A stretch of DNA of 64,000 nt from Alphaproteobacteria bacterium (GCA_030429105.1 JAUIDE010000006.1:23569-87568), one strand, 5' to 3'; shown: positions 51,251 to 61,030, counted from the stretch's first letter. Notes: generated by a model from the sequence alone, not told the origin. Numbers and translations are program-made.

Positions 51251-52507
51251 ATGGAGAGTCCGATGGCTCAGCAATGCCCGATCCCGAATCAACAACGCCC
51301 GCTGATCGACTGCCGAGACGATTGCGTCACCCGCTTCTTCGAGCATGAGGAGAGCTATTTCGCGGAGAACGGCTTCTTCTGCGTCGTCACGCGCAAATAT
51401 CGCTGGGACACCTGCGAGGTCGGCCTCGGCATCGGTCGGCACGCCTTCTCGATCACGCTCCTGCCCGGCGAAGAGGTTGAGCTGGAGGAGGTGCGGAAGG
51501 ACAGGTTCTCCCGCGCCCTGCATGACCAGCGCAGCGTCGCCGCCGAACTCGAACTGACAGTCGAGGAGACTGTTCGGGACGAGGTCTCGGTGAAGGACGA
51601 ATACTTCTTCGAGCATGTCGGGGAGAACAACTTCAAGCTCTTCGGCCAGAAGCGGAAGGGCCAGCGCACCTACCGCGATGCGGTGACGCGGCTGGAGGAG
51701 ACGCTTAGGCAGACGGTCACGAAATCCGCCGCCCGCGTCTCCGCCAAGAACGAGATCGCCATCGACGTGAAGGCCGAGGCCGAAAACGTCTACCGCTCCG
51801 TCCGGAAGGTGAGGAACCCGAACCCGTGCCAGCCGGTCACCTACAATTTCTACCAGCTCACCAAGCGCCTCACCCGACGGCTCACCCTTGTCGAGGTCGT
51901 CCACAAATGCTCGCCGCCGGCGGGGGACGAGGTTCCGCGCCCCGGCCTGACGACCTTCCGCAGTCCGGTCGCCCGGCCCTCCCCCGCCCGGCTCGATGTC
52001 GTCGCCCCGCCGCCGGCGCATTCGCTGACCGCGGCGCCCCCGCCGGCGATGCGGGAGGGATGCGCCGCGCCGGCGCCCGCGGAGACGGTGGTGCGCGGCG
52101 AGTTCGCGGCGCCCGCCGCTCTGGAGCGGAGCCGCAGGGCGGTGATCGAGGACATCCGCGCCGAACAGGGCGAGGAGGCCGCGCGGCGCGCCGACGCCGC
52201 GCTGGCGGAGATCGACGATCTCGCCGATCCCGGCGGCGGCGGCCTGATCTTCGAGGAGGAGATCTGCATCGCGACGACGGGCTTCCATGTTGAGGGCCTC
52301 GTCTCCCCCTGCGCCGTCTGCGAGGACACGGAGCTGAAGAAGAAGGAGCTGGAGGTCGAGCGCTGCAAGCTCGAACTCGAGAAGCTCAAATGCGAGATCG
52401 AGCTCTGCCGGCTGGAGGCCGACCGCGAACCGGACTACGGCGGCGACGCCGGCAAGGGCCGCAAGAAGCCGGCGCCGAAGGGCCGCCCGAAGCCCGGCCT
52501 CGGCTGA
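51251..52507 (+). CDS. Unrecognised cysteine-rich protein with C-terminal coiled coil
   Basis: A 418-residue protein I cannot assign to a named family. Residues 20-75 hold an aromatic- and cysteine-rich segment (FFEHEESYFAENGFFC, YRWDTCEVGLGIG) ending in a beta-type HAFSITLLPGEEVELE. Residues 80-190 are charged and helical. A second block RNPNPCQPVTYNFYQLTKRL (188-207) is followed by a strand LTLVEVVHKC. Residues 222-285 are a proline/alanine linker. After a conserved-looking EEEICIATTGFHV, a C354-x2-C357 pair leads to a coiled coil (360-392) with cysteines 372, 381 and 386. No signal peptide. ATG 51263 with GGAG seven bases upstream may be the true start. Divergent from btuB, upstream of an oxidoreductase. 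Confidence 0.75.
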   Translation: MESPMAQQCPIPNQQRPLIDCRDDCVTRFFEHEESYFAENGFFCVVTRKYRWDTCEVGLGIGRHAFSITLLPGEEVELEEVRKDRFSRALHDQRSVAAELELTVEETVRDEVSVKDEYFFEHVGENNFKLFGQKRKGQRTYRDAVTRLEETLRQTVTKSAARVSAKNEIAIDVKAEAENVYRSVRKVRNPNPCQPVTYNFYQLTKRLTRRLTLVEVVHKCSPPAGDEVPRPGLTTFRSPVARPSPARLDVVAPPPAHSLTAAPPPAMREGCAAPAPAETVVRGEFAAPAALERSRRAVIEDIRAEQGEEAARRADAALAEIDDLADPGGGGLIFEEEICIATTGFHVEGLVSPCAVCEDTELKKKELEVERCKLELEKLKCEIELCRLEADREPDYGGDAGKGRKKPAPKGRPKPGLG

Positions 52508-52518
52508 GCGAAGGCCCT

Positions 52519-52543
52519 GCCCCGGCCCGTTGCGCGCCGGGGC
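52519..52543 (+). terminator. GC-rich hairpin after the cysteine-rich protein gene
   Basis: GCCCCGGC pairs with GCCGGGGC around a 9-base loop, 12 bases past the stop. No T-run follows, so termination would be incomplete and read-through into the oxidoreductase gene is possible. Confidence 0.4.
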
Positions 52544-52602
52544 GGGGCGCGCCATGCTCCGGTTCGTCGCCCGTCGCGGCGCGCCGAGACCGGAGGGCGT
52601 TC

Positions 52603-54927
52603 ATGGCCGAAACCGCTGTTCCCGCCTTCTGCACGCAATGCCGCTCCCGCTGCGGCTGCACCGCCTTCGTGGAGGAAGGCCGCCTCCTGCGGATCGAGCC
52701 GGACCCGACCCATCCGAGCGGGGAGAAGCTCTGCCCGAAGGGCCGCGCCGCGCCGGAACTCGTCCATCATCCGGACCGTCTGACGCATCCCCTCCGCCGC
52801 GTCTCGCCGAAGGGCGCCGCGGAGCCGCGCTTCGAGCCCGTTTCGTGGGACGAGGCGCTGGACGCTGTCGCCGCCGCGATGGCTGCCGTGCGGGACCGGT
52901 ACGGGCCCGAACAGGTCGCCTTTGGCGTGACGACGCCGAGCGGCAGCCACATGTCGGACGGCATCGCCTGGGTCGAGCGCTTCATCCGCGCCTTCGGCTC
53001 CCCGAACACGATCTATGCGACCGAAATCTGCAACTGGAGCAAGGACCATTCCTCCTGCCTGACCTACGGGTGGGACACCGGCACGCCCGACTTCGCGCGC
53101 TGCGACCTCGCCGTGCTCTGGGGCTGGAACCCGGCCGCGACATGGCTCGCCCGGTCCGGCGAGGTGCAGAAGGCGATGCGCCGCGGCGCCCGGCTCTTCG
53201 TCGTCGATCCGCGCCCGACGCTCTTCGCCCGCCGCGCCGATGTCTGGCTCCGCGTGAGGCCGGGGACGGATCAGGCCCTCGCGCTCGGCCTCGCCCATCT
53301 CCTGATCGCTTCGGGCCGGTTCGACGAAGCCTTCGCCCGCCGCTGGACGAACGCGGCCTTCCTCGTCCGCGTAGATGACGGGCGCCTCCTGCGCGAGTCC
53401 AACCTTCGAGAAGGCGGCGATCCCGAAACGCTCCTCGCCGCCGGTCCCGGCGGTGCCCTCCTCCGCTACCATTCGGGCCGCGGCGAATGGCTCGACGATC
53501 CGGAAGCCGCCGATCTCCGCCACGAGGGCGTCATCGAAACCGCGGGAGTCCCCGTCCCCGTCCGCACCGCCTTCACGATCTTCGCCGAGGCCGCCGCCGC
53601 CTGGCCCCCCGCCCGCGTTGCGGAGGTCACGGGCGTCTCCGAAGCCGATCTCGCCCGCGCAGCCGACCTCATCGCCGAGAGCCCGCGCATCGCCTATGGC
53701 GTCTGGAACGGCGTCGGCCAGAGCGAGACGGCGACGCAGACGGACCGGGCCATCTCCATCCTCTATTCGCTGACCGGCTCCTATGGCGACGCGGGCGGCA
53801 ACGTCCCCGGCGCCGCGGCCCCCTTCGCCGACATTTCCGGGCAGGACCTGCTGGGCGACGCGCAGCGGGCGAAGGCGCTCGGCATCGCGGAGCGGCCTCT
53901 CGGCCCCGGCCGCTTCGGCTGGGTCACGGCGCGGGACGTCTGGCGCGCCGCGGCGGAAGGCGCGCCCTATCCGGTGCGGATGCTCGTCTCCTTCGGCGGC
54001 AATCTCCTCGCTTCCCAGCCCGACCTCGCCCTGGCCCGCCGCGCCCTCGCGGCGCTGGAGATGCATGTCCATGTCGACTTCTTCCTGAACGAGACGGCGC
54101 GGGAGGCCGATTACGTCCTCCCCGCCGCGACCTCGTGGGAGCGGGAGGGGCTCCGCGCCGGGTTCGACGTGAGCCTCGAAGGGCTCCGCCGCGTCCAGCT
54201 CCGCCCCGCCGCGATCCCGCCCGTGGGCGAGGCGCGGAGCGACGTGGACGTCGCGCTGGCGCTCGCCGCCCGGCTCGGTCTGGAAGAAAAGATGTTCGGC
54301 TGCGACGCCGACGCCGGCCACGCCCACCACCTCGCCCCGGCGGGAATCGGCCTCGAAGCGCTCCGCGCCGAACCCGCGGGCGTCGACCTTCCCGGCCCCG
54401 TTCCGCTCCGCCCCTACGCCTCGGCCGGCTTCCCGACGCCGACGCGGCGGATCGAGATCTATTCCGAAACCCTCCTCGCCCACGGCCAGCCGCCCGTCCC
54501 CGCCCTCGCCGCCGCGCCGGGCGAAGCGGAGGACGCGGATTTCCCCCTCCGGCTCGGCGGCGCCAAGACCGTCGCCTATTGCCATTCCCAAGGCCGGAAC
54601 CTCCCATCCCTCCGCCGCCTCGCGCCCGACCCGGTGCTGGAGATGGCGCCGGAGACGGCCGCCTCCCGCGGGCTCGCCGAGGGCGACTGGGCGGAGGTGC
54701 GGACGCGGGCGGGCCGCTTCCTCGCCCGCGCGCGGATCGTGGAGGGGCTGGAGCCCGGCGCCGTCTTCGCGCAGCACGGATGGGCCGTCCCCGTCGGCGC
54801 GCCGGGCGCGGGCGCCGCCCCCCTCGCCGCCAGCCTCAACGCCGCCGCGCCGACCGACCGGGCCGACCCGGTGAGCGGCTCGCTGCCGCTCCGGGCGATG
54901 CGGTGCGAGATCGCGCGGGCGGGCTAA
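52603..54927 (+). CDS. Molybdopterin-dependent oxidoreductase, DMSO-reductase family catalytic subunit
   Basis: Cytoplasmic-looking catalytic subunit of 774 residues. An N-terminal [4Fe-4S] set is C10, C13, C17 and C44 (CTQCRSRCGC and LCPKG). The likely molybdenum ligand region is ATEICNWSKDHSSCLTYG with C143 as candidate ligand. WGWNPAATWLA and DPRPTLFARRADVWLRVRPG bind the pterin; the C-terminal domain has SQGRNLPSLRRL and GDWAEVRTRAGR. No twin-arginine leader and no electron-transfer or anchor subunit gene is adjacent, so partner and substrate are open. It begins 95 bases after the cysteine-rich protein gene. Confidence 0.88.
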   Translation: MAETAVPAFCTQCRSRCGCTAFVEEGRLLRIEPDPTHPSGEKLCPKGRAAPELVHHPDRLTHPLRRVSPKGAAEPRFEPVSWDEALDAVAAAMAAVRDRYGPEQVAFGVTTPSGSHMSDGIAWVERFIRAFGSPNTIYATEICNWSKDHSSCLTYGWDTGTPDFARCDLAVLWGWNPAATWLARSGEVQKAMRRGARLFVVDPRPTLFARRADVWLRVRPGTDQALALGLAHLLIASGRFDEAFARRWTNAAFLVRVDDGRLLRESNLREGGDPETLLAAGPGGALLRYHSGRGEWLDDPEAADLRHEGVIETAGVPVPVRTAFTIFAEAAAAWPPARVAEVTGVSEADLARAADLIAESPRIAYGVWNGVGQSETATQTDRAISILYSLTGSYGDAGGNVPGAAAPFADISGQDLLGDAQRAKALGIAERPLGPGRFGWVTARDVWRAAAEGAPYPVRMLVSFGGNLLASQPDLALARRALAALEMHVHVDFFLNETAREADYVLPAATSWEREGLRAGFDVSLEGLRRVQLRPAAIPPVGEARSDVDVALALAARLGLEEKMFGCDADAGHAHHLAPAGIGLEALRAEPAGVDLPGPVPLRPYASAGFPTPTRRIEIYSETLLAHGQPPVPALAAAPGEAEDADFPLRLGGAKTVAYCHSQGRNLPSLRRLAPDPVLEMAPETAASRGLAEGDWAEVRTRAGRFLARARIVEGLEPGAVFAQHGWAVPVGAPGAGAAPLAASLNAAAPTDRADPVSGSLPLRAMRCEIARAG

Positions 54928-54930
54928 AGC

Positions 54931-54967
54931 GGTTTTCGTTATGGCTGACTCAGTCAGAACGAAAACC
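54931..54967. repeat. Palindromic hairpin 1 of a compound intergenic element
   Basis: GGTTTTCGTT and AACGAAAACC form a 10-pair outer stem around an inner palindrome CTGACT-C-AGTCAG. It starts three bases after the oxidoreductase stop and faces the convergent urtE gene, so it can end transcripts from both sides. Confidence 0.75.
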
Positions 54968-54993
54968 AAGACTGGCGAGCGTCTCGAGTTGTT

Positions 54994-55037
54994 GCGTTTT
55001 CCATCCGGACCGGTGATCCGGTCCGGATGGAAAACGC
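54994..55037. repeat. Palindromic hairpin 2: perfect 20-pair stem
   Basis: Bases 54994-55013 pair perfectly with 55018-55037 around a TGAT loop; the arm begins GCGTTTTCCATCCGGACC. The flank AGCG/CGCT resembles that of hairpin 1, and both carry a GNTTTTC core near the outside. A 20-pair perfect palindrome in a convergent gap is more than a plain terminator needs and looks like a dispersed element. Confidence 0.8.
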
Positions 55038-55049
55038 TCTAAGCCCCGG

Positions 55050-55745
55050 TCAGACCGAGACGGCGGAGAGGAGCTTCTCCCGGTCCACCTCCGCCTTCGC
55101 GCCCTGCATTGTCACCGCCCCACGCGTGACGGCGTAGAACCGGTCCGCAAGCCTGTAGGCGAAGTCGAAATACTGTTCGACGAGGACGATCGCCATCTTC
55201 CCCTCGTCCCGCAGCAAGGCGATCACCCGGCCGATCTGCTGGATGATGTTGGGCTGGATGCCCTCCGTCGGCTCGTCCAGCAGCAGGAGCTTCGGCCGCG
55301 TGATGAGCGCGCGGGCGATGGCGAGCTGCTGCTGCTGCCCGCCCGAGAGGTCGCCGCCGCGCCGGTTCCGCATTTCTTTCAGCACAGGGAAAAGCTCGAA
55401 CATCGCCTCCGGCACCCGCCGCTCCGCCTTAGGCAGGCAGCCGAAGCCGGTTTCGAGATTCTCCTGAACCGTCAGCAGCGGAAAGATCATCCGCCCCTGC
55501 GGCACATAGCCGACGCCCTTCTTCGCCCGCGCCTGCGGCGAGAGCCGCGAGATGTCCTCCCCGTCGAGGAACACGGCGCCGCCGGTCTTGCGGTGGGAGC
55601 CTGCGATGGCCTTCAGCAGGCTCGTCTTCCCCGCGCCGTTCACCCCCATGACGCAGGTGACGCGCCCCGTCTCCGCCGCCACGTCGAGCCCGTGGAGGAT
55701 CTGCGCGCCGCCGTAATGGAGCGTCAGCCCTTCAGTCCTCAGCAT
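55050..55745 (-). CDS. urtE: Urea ABC transporter ATPase UrtE
   Basis: LivF-like ATPase of 231 residues. It starts LRTEGLTLHYGGAQILHGLD, has Walker A GVNGAGKTSLLKA, signature DLSGGQQQQLAIARAL and Walker B LLLLDEPTEGIQPNI; the GIQPNII text is typical of UrtE. Last gene of the urea operon. The start follows the urtD stop by 3 bases. Confidence 0.95.
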   Translation of the reverse strand: MLRTEGLTLHYGGAQILHGLDVAAETGRVTCVMGVNGAGKTSLLKAIAGSHRKTGGAVFLDGEDISRLSPQARAKKGVGYVPQGRMIFPLLTVQENLETGFGCLPKAERRVPEAMFELFPVLKEMRNRRGGDLSGGQQQQLAIARALITRPKLLLLDEPTEGIQPNIIQQIGRVIALLRDEGKMAIVLVEQYFDFAYRLADRFYAVTRGAVTMQGAKAEVDREKLLSAVSV

Positions 55746-55748
55746 CGC

Positions 55749-56489
55749 TCAGCGCCCGAGATAGACATCGATCACCTCCTGGTTCCGCGTCACATGGTCG
55801 AGCGACCCCTCGGCCAGAACCCGCCCCTCATGCAGCACCGTCACCTTGCAATCGAGCCTTCGGACGAACTCCATGTCATGCTCGACGACGACGACGGCCC
55901 GCGTCTTCGCCGCCTGCACCAGAAGGTCCGTCGTATGCTCCCGTTCCGCCGGCGTCATGCCTGCGGCGGGCTCGTCGACGAGGAGGAGCCGCGGCTCCTG
56001 CGCCAGCAGCATCCCGATCTCCAGCCATTGCTTCTGCCCGTGGGAGAGCTCCGCCGCGAGCCTCCCGAGCTGGTCCGCGAGACCGATCTCGGCGGCGAGC
56101 GCCTCGACCCGCGCCTTGTCCTCCGCGCTCCGGCGGTAGAAGAGCACGCCGAAGGGGGAGCGGTTCTTGCGGAGCGCGAGGAGGAGGTTGTCGAACACCG
56201 ACTGGTCCTCGAACACCGTCGGCCGCTGGAACTTCCGCCCCACCCCCGCGCGCGCGATCTCCGCCTCCGACATGCGGAGGAGCGAGCGGGACTCCTCGCC
56301 CCAGAGTACGCGGCCCGTATCGGGCTTCGTCTTGCCGGTCACGATGTCCATGAAGGTCGTCTTCCCCGCCCCGTTCGGCCCGATCACCGCGCGGAGCTCC
56401 GCCGGCCCGATCTCGAAGGAAAGGTCGTTGATCGCCCGGAACCCGTCGAAGGTGACGGTGACGCCGGAAACCTCCAGCAGCGCGCTCAT
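55749..56489 (-). CDS. urtD: Urea ABC transporter ATPase UrtD
   Basis: LivG-like ATPase of 246 residues. Walker A GPNGAGKTTFMDIVTGKTKPD is the usual UrtD form, followed by GVGRKFQRPTVFED, signature ELSHGQKQWLEIG (SHGQ in place of SGGQ, normal in UrtD) and Walker B LLLVDEPAAGMTP. The ATG at 56489 overlaps the urtC stop (ATGA), which fixes the start against the longer ORF. Confidence 0.95.
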   Translation of the reverse strand: MSALLEVSGVTVTFDGFRAINDLSFEIGPAELRAVIGPNGAGKTTFMDIVTGKTKPDTGRVLWGEESRSLLRMSEAEIARAGVGRKFQRPTVFEDQSVFDNLLLALRKNRSPFGVLFYRRSAEDKARVEALAAEIGLADQLGRLAAELSHGQKQWLEIGMLLAQEPRLLLVDEPAAGMTPAEREHTTDLLVQAAKTRAVVVVEHDMEFVRRLDCKVTVLHEGRVLAEGSLDHVTRNQEVIDVYLGR

Positions 56490-57655
56490 TTCGCGCCCCG
56501 GATGAAGATCCGCTCCACCAGCCCCGCCAGACCGTTCGGCGCGAAGAGCGTGACGGCGACGAAGCCGAAGCCGAGGAGGACAAGCCACCAGTCCGTCCAC
56601 TCGACCGTATAGAAGCCGAGCGGAACGGCCGGCACCTGCCCCGAGGTGAACCAGGACGAGACGAGCGAGACGGCGGCGGCGCCGAGCACCGCGCCCCAGA
56701 GCCGCCCTCGCCCGCCGATGGCGACCCAGACGGCGAGATAGATCGAGGCGATGGGCGCGATCTCCGCCGGGTTCACGATCCCCGCTTGCGGATAGTAGAG
56801 CGCGCCCGCGATGCCCGCGATCATCGCCGTGAGCGTGAAGACGAAAAGCTTGTAGCCCTCGACCGAATAGCCGAGGAACCGCACCCGCGCCTCGTCGTCC
56901 CGGATCGCGCGGATCACCGAGCCGAACTTGCCCGAGACGACCCAGGCCGCGAGGAGATAGAAGCCCCCGAGCGCGAAGGCCGAGGCCCAGAGGAACCAGA
57001 GCGAGAGCGTCGCCTGCGGAACCTCCGCGAGGCCGGGAATGTTCTGGAGCCCCGAAAGCCCGTTATTGCCGCGGAGCCCGCTGTCGTTCTGGAAGAGCCA
57101 GAGCGAGAGCGCGAGCGTCATCGCCTGCGTCAGGATCGAGAGATAGACGCCCGCGACCCGGCTCCGGAAGGCGAGCCAGCCGAAGACCAGTGCGATGAGG
57201 CCGGGCAGGAGCAGGATCAGCATGAGCTGCAGGGGCAGCGAATGCGCGAAACTCCAGACCCAGGGCAATTCCGAACCGCCGACCACGCCGAATATCTGCG
57301 CCGCGATCCCGTCCGAAAGCTCCTGCGGCGTCATCGGCAGCGCGGCGCCGGCATTGGCGGAAAGGACGATCTCCTCCGTCCGCGCATACATCAGCCACAT
57401 GCCGATCATGTATCCGCCGAGCCCGAAGAAGGCGAAATGCCCGAGGCTGAGGATGCCGCAATAGCCCCAGACAAGGTCCATCGCCACGGCGACGAGGCAG
57501 AGGCATAGCGTCTTGCCCAGCGTCTTGACGAAGGAGGTGGAGATCACCCCCGCCCCCGCGCCCTCCGCGAGGATCGTCACGAGGATGGTGAAGAGCGCCA
57601 GCGCCGCCAGGAAGACGAGCACCGAAGGATTGCGCGCGATGAAAGATCTTTGCAT
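56486..57655 (-). CDS. urtC: Urea ABC transporter permease UrtC
   Basis: LivM-like permease of 389 residues with about ten helices. DLVWGYCGILSLGHFAFFGLGGYMIG near residue 60-85 is the family hallmark; FLGYSVEGYKLFVFTLTAMIAGIAG follows near 245-270. A loop of about 40 residues between helices 3 and 4 is typical of UrtC. It starts one base after urtB ends. Confidence 0.95.
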   Translation of the reverse strand: MQRSFIARNPSVLVFLAALALFTILVTILAEGAGAGVISTSFVKTLGKTLCLCLVAVAMDLVWGYCGILSLGHFAFFGLGGYMIGMWLMYARTEEIVLSANAGAALPMTPQELSDGIAAQIFGVVGGSELPWVWSFAHSLPLQLMLILLLPGLIALVFGWLAFRSRVAGVYLSILTQAMTLALSLWLFQNDSGLRGNNGLSGLQNIPGLAEVPQATLSLWFLWASAFALGGFYLLAAWVVSGKFGSVIRAIRDDEARVRFLGYSVEGYKLFVFTLTAMIAGIAGALYYPQAGIVNPAEIAPIASIYLAVWVAIGGRGRLWGAVLGAAAVSLVSSWFTSGQVPAVPLGFYTVEWTDWWLVLLGFGFVAVTLFAPNGLAGLVERIFIRGAK

Positions 57656-57656
57656 C

Positions 57657-59612
57657 TCAATCCCCCGCCGCGCGGCCCTTGAGGGCGATGATGCCCTTCG
57701 GCCGGAACTGGATGAAGAGGATGATGAAGAGGATCATGTAGGTCTGTGCCGCCAGCGTGTTCGAGGGGTTGAACCACTCGATCCCCTTCTGGAGGAAGCC
57801 GATCAGCGTCGCCCCCGCCAGCGCGCCGAAGATGTTGCCGACCCCGCCGACGACGACCGTCATGAAGCTCTGCACGATATAGCCCTGCCCGAGCTCCGAC
57901 GTGACCTGCGCGAAGAGCCCGATGGCGACGCCGGCGACCCCGGCGATGCCGGAGCCGAGGCCGAAGGTCAGCATGTTGATCCGGTCCGGGTCGATCCCCA
58001 TCGAGGCCGCCATCCCCGGGTTCTGCGTCACCGCCCGGACTTCGAGGCCGAGCCGGGTGCGGTTCAGCACGAAGACGAGCAGGGCGAGGAAGACGAGCGC
58101 CATCACGAAGATCGCGATGCGGATATAGCTGATCGCCACGATGTCGTTGAAGACGAGCGCGCCGTCGAGCCAGCCCGGCGCGGTCAGCGGGCGGGCCTGC
58201 GTGCCGAACACGTTCTTGGCGAGCTGTTGCAGCGCGATGGAGATGCCGAAGGTGGCGAGCAGCGTCTCCAGCGGGCGGTGATAGAGCCAGCGGATCACCA
58301 GCCGCTCCATCGCCACCCCCGCGCCGAAAGTCACCGCGAAGGCGAGCGGCAGCGCGACGAGGATCGAAATCGTGTAGTCCGGCACGAAGAGCTGCACGAC
58401 ATAGCCGGTATAAGCCCCCATCATGATGAACTCGCCATGCGCCATGTTGATCACGCGCATGACGCCGAAAGTGATGGCGAGGCCGATGGCGGCGAGGAAA
58501 TAGATCGAAGCGAGGGAAAGCGCGTCGAGCGTCAAGTCCGCCGCCTGCATCGCCCCGACGCGGAAGGTGATCGAGGCCAGCGCCGCCTCCGCCGCTTCGG
58601 TGATTGCGGGGGAGGGTTCCGCATAGCGCTCGAAGAACACATGGTCGTCGAGGATCGCCCGCGCCTCCGCGTCCGTCACCGTCGGCTGCGCCCTGCCCGC
58701 GGCGGCGAGCGCGGCGTAGGCCCTCTCCCGCGCCGCATCCGAGCCGAGATCGCGGACAGGCACGCCGCCCGCGGCGCCGCCCTCGATATTCGCCTCGAGC
58801 GCCGCGCGGATATCCGCCTTCGTCACCCGCGCGGGCGCGAGCCCGGCCTCGACGAGCAGCGCCCAGGCCTCCTCCTCCGAGAGGTCGTCCCCCGGCTCCA
58901 GGATCCGGGCGATGTTCGCGCCCTCCGGCGCCGAAACCGCCGCCCCGCGCGTCGTCGCCACGAGCGGGGCGAGCGCAGCCCGCGCGTCGAGCCCCGTATC
59001 GCCCTCGAAGAAGCCGATCGCTTCGATCCGCGCCGCCTCGTCCCGGTCGAAGCTGATGGTGAGCGCGCGTTCGAGCCGCTCCATGTCCCTCCGGAGCGCC
59101 GGGTCCGTCTCCGCCGCCACGGCGTCGCGGAGCGGTTCGAGATGCCCCGCCTCCGGGCTGCGCGAAAGGGCGGCGAGCGCCGTGCGCCTGTCCTCCGGGT
59201 CCGGGTCGAGCAGGCGGAAGGCGACGAGCGCCGCGCCTATCAGCCCGCGCACCCCGCCGGAGGGGCGAAGCTGCGTCATCTCCGCCTTCGCGGCGAAGCC
59301 GGCGTCCGCGCCTGTGTCGATGTCCCGCAGCCGGAAGCCGTCGCCCTCCGGCGCGGCGAAGAAAAAGAGCCCGTCCGCCGCGCGCTGGTAAAGCTCCCGC
59401 GCCTGCCAGACCTCCAGAACCTCCCGCGCCTGGTCGAGCCCGCTCGCCTTCAGCGCGTTGATCGCCGGCTCGACCCCGCGGCGCGAGCCGGAGGCGACCG
59501 CCTCGCGATGCTGCTGGAGGATCGCCTGAACGCCGCCCTCCTGCGCCGCCAAAGGCGCGGGCGCGAGCCAGAGGCCCGCGCAGAACGCGAGAAGGCTGAT
59601 GAGGATGCGCAT
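57657..59612 (-). CDS. urtB: Urea ABC transporter permease UrtB
   Basis: LivH-like permease of 651 residues, over 100 longer than the roughly 530 that I regard as usual. A signal-like helix (ILISLLAFCAGLWLAPAPLAA) is followed by a soluble alpha-helical region to about 345 that appears periplasmic, then the permease domain with SLASIYFLAAIGLAITFGVMRVINMAHGEFIMMGAYTGY. Extra length lies in the soluble part (about 190-320), where an alanine-rich stretch has no counterpart I recall. It lies 70 bases downstream of urtA, with a hairpin between. Confidence 0.92.
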   Translation of the reverse strand: MRILISLLAFCAGLWLAPAPLAAQEGGVQAILQQHREAVASGSRRGVEPAINALKASGLDQAREVLEVWQARELYQRAADGLFFFAAPEGDGFRLRDIDTGADAGFAAKAEMTQLRPSGGVRGLIGAALVAFRLLDPDPEDRRTALAALSRSPEAGHLEPLRDAVAAETDPALRRDMERLERALTISFDRDEAARIEAIGFFEGDTGLDARAALAPLVATTRGAAVSAPEGANIARILEPGDDLSEEEAWALLVEAGLAPARVTKADIRAALEANIEGGAAGGVPVRDLGSDAARERAYAALAAAGRAQPTVTDAEARAILDDHVFFERYAEPSPAITEAAEAALASITFRVGAMQAADLTLDALSLASIYFLAAIGLAITFGVMRVINMAHGEFIMMGAYTGYVVQLFVPDYTISILVALPLAFAVTFGAGVAMERLVIRWLYHRPLETLLATFGISIALQQLAKNVFGTQARPLTAPGWLDGALVFNDIVAISYIRIAIFVMALVFLALLVFVLNRTRLGLEVRAVTQNPGMAASMGIDPDRINMLTFGLGSGIAGVAGVAIGLFAQVTSELGQGYIVQSFMTVVVGGVGNIFGALAGATLIGFLQKGIEWFNPSNTLAAQTYMILFIILFIQFRPKGIIALKGRAAGD

Positions 59613-59647
59613 GGACCTGCCCGGTTCTTCGGTTCTTGTCGTTGAAA

Positions 59648-59674
59648 GGCGGAGGGGCGCGGGGCCCCTCCGCC
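59648..59674 (-). terminator. Hairpin between urtA and urtB, attenuator-like
   Basis: Ten-pair stem GGCGGAGGGG / CCCCTCCGCC with a 7-base GC-rich loop, 9 bases after the urtA stop. On the minus strand TTTC follows. It probably lowers read-through and keeps the binding protein in excess over the membrane parts. Confidence 0.6.
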
Positions 59675-59682
59675 GTCAGCCC

Positions 59683-60948
<1,266 letters not shown>

Positions 60949-61030
60949 TCCCTATGTCCCTGTCAGGTTCGGCGCGCTTCATGGTGCGGCGCCACATTTC
61001 TGACCATTTAGACGGTTTGTGTTGCTGTCT

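Noticed and set aside
52435..54969. 844-residue open frame antisense to the molybdopterin oxidoreductase
   Set aside because: The opposite strand encodes a clear enzyme with cofactor motifs. The antisense reading is rich in Gly, Arg, Ala and Glu without any domain, as expected for the codon-position shadow in very GC-rich DNA.
57513..59645. 710-residue plus-strand open frame opposite urtB
   Set aside because: Codon-position shadow of urtB; the product is an Arg/Glu/Asp/Gly mixture without recognisable motifs.
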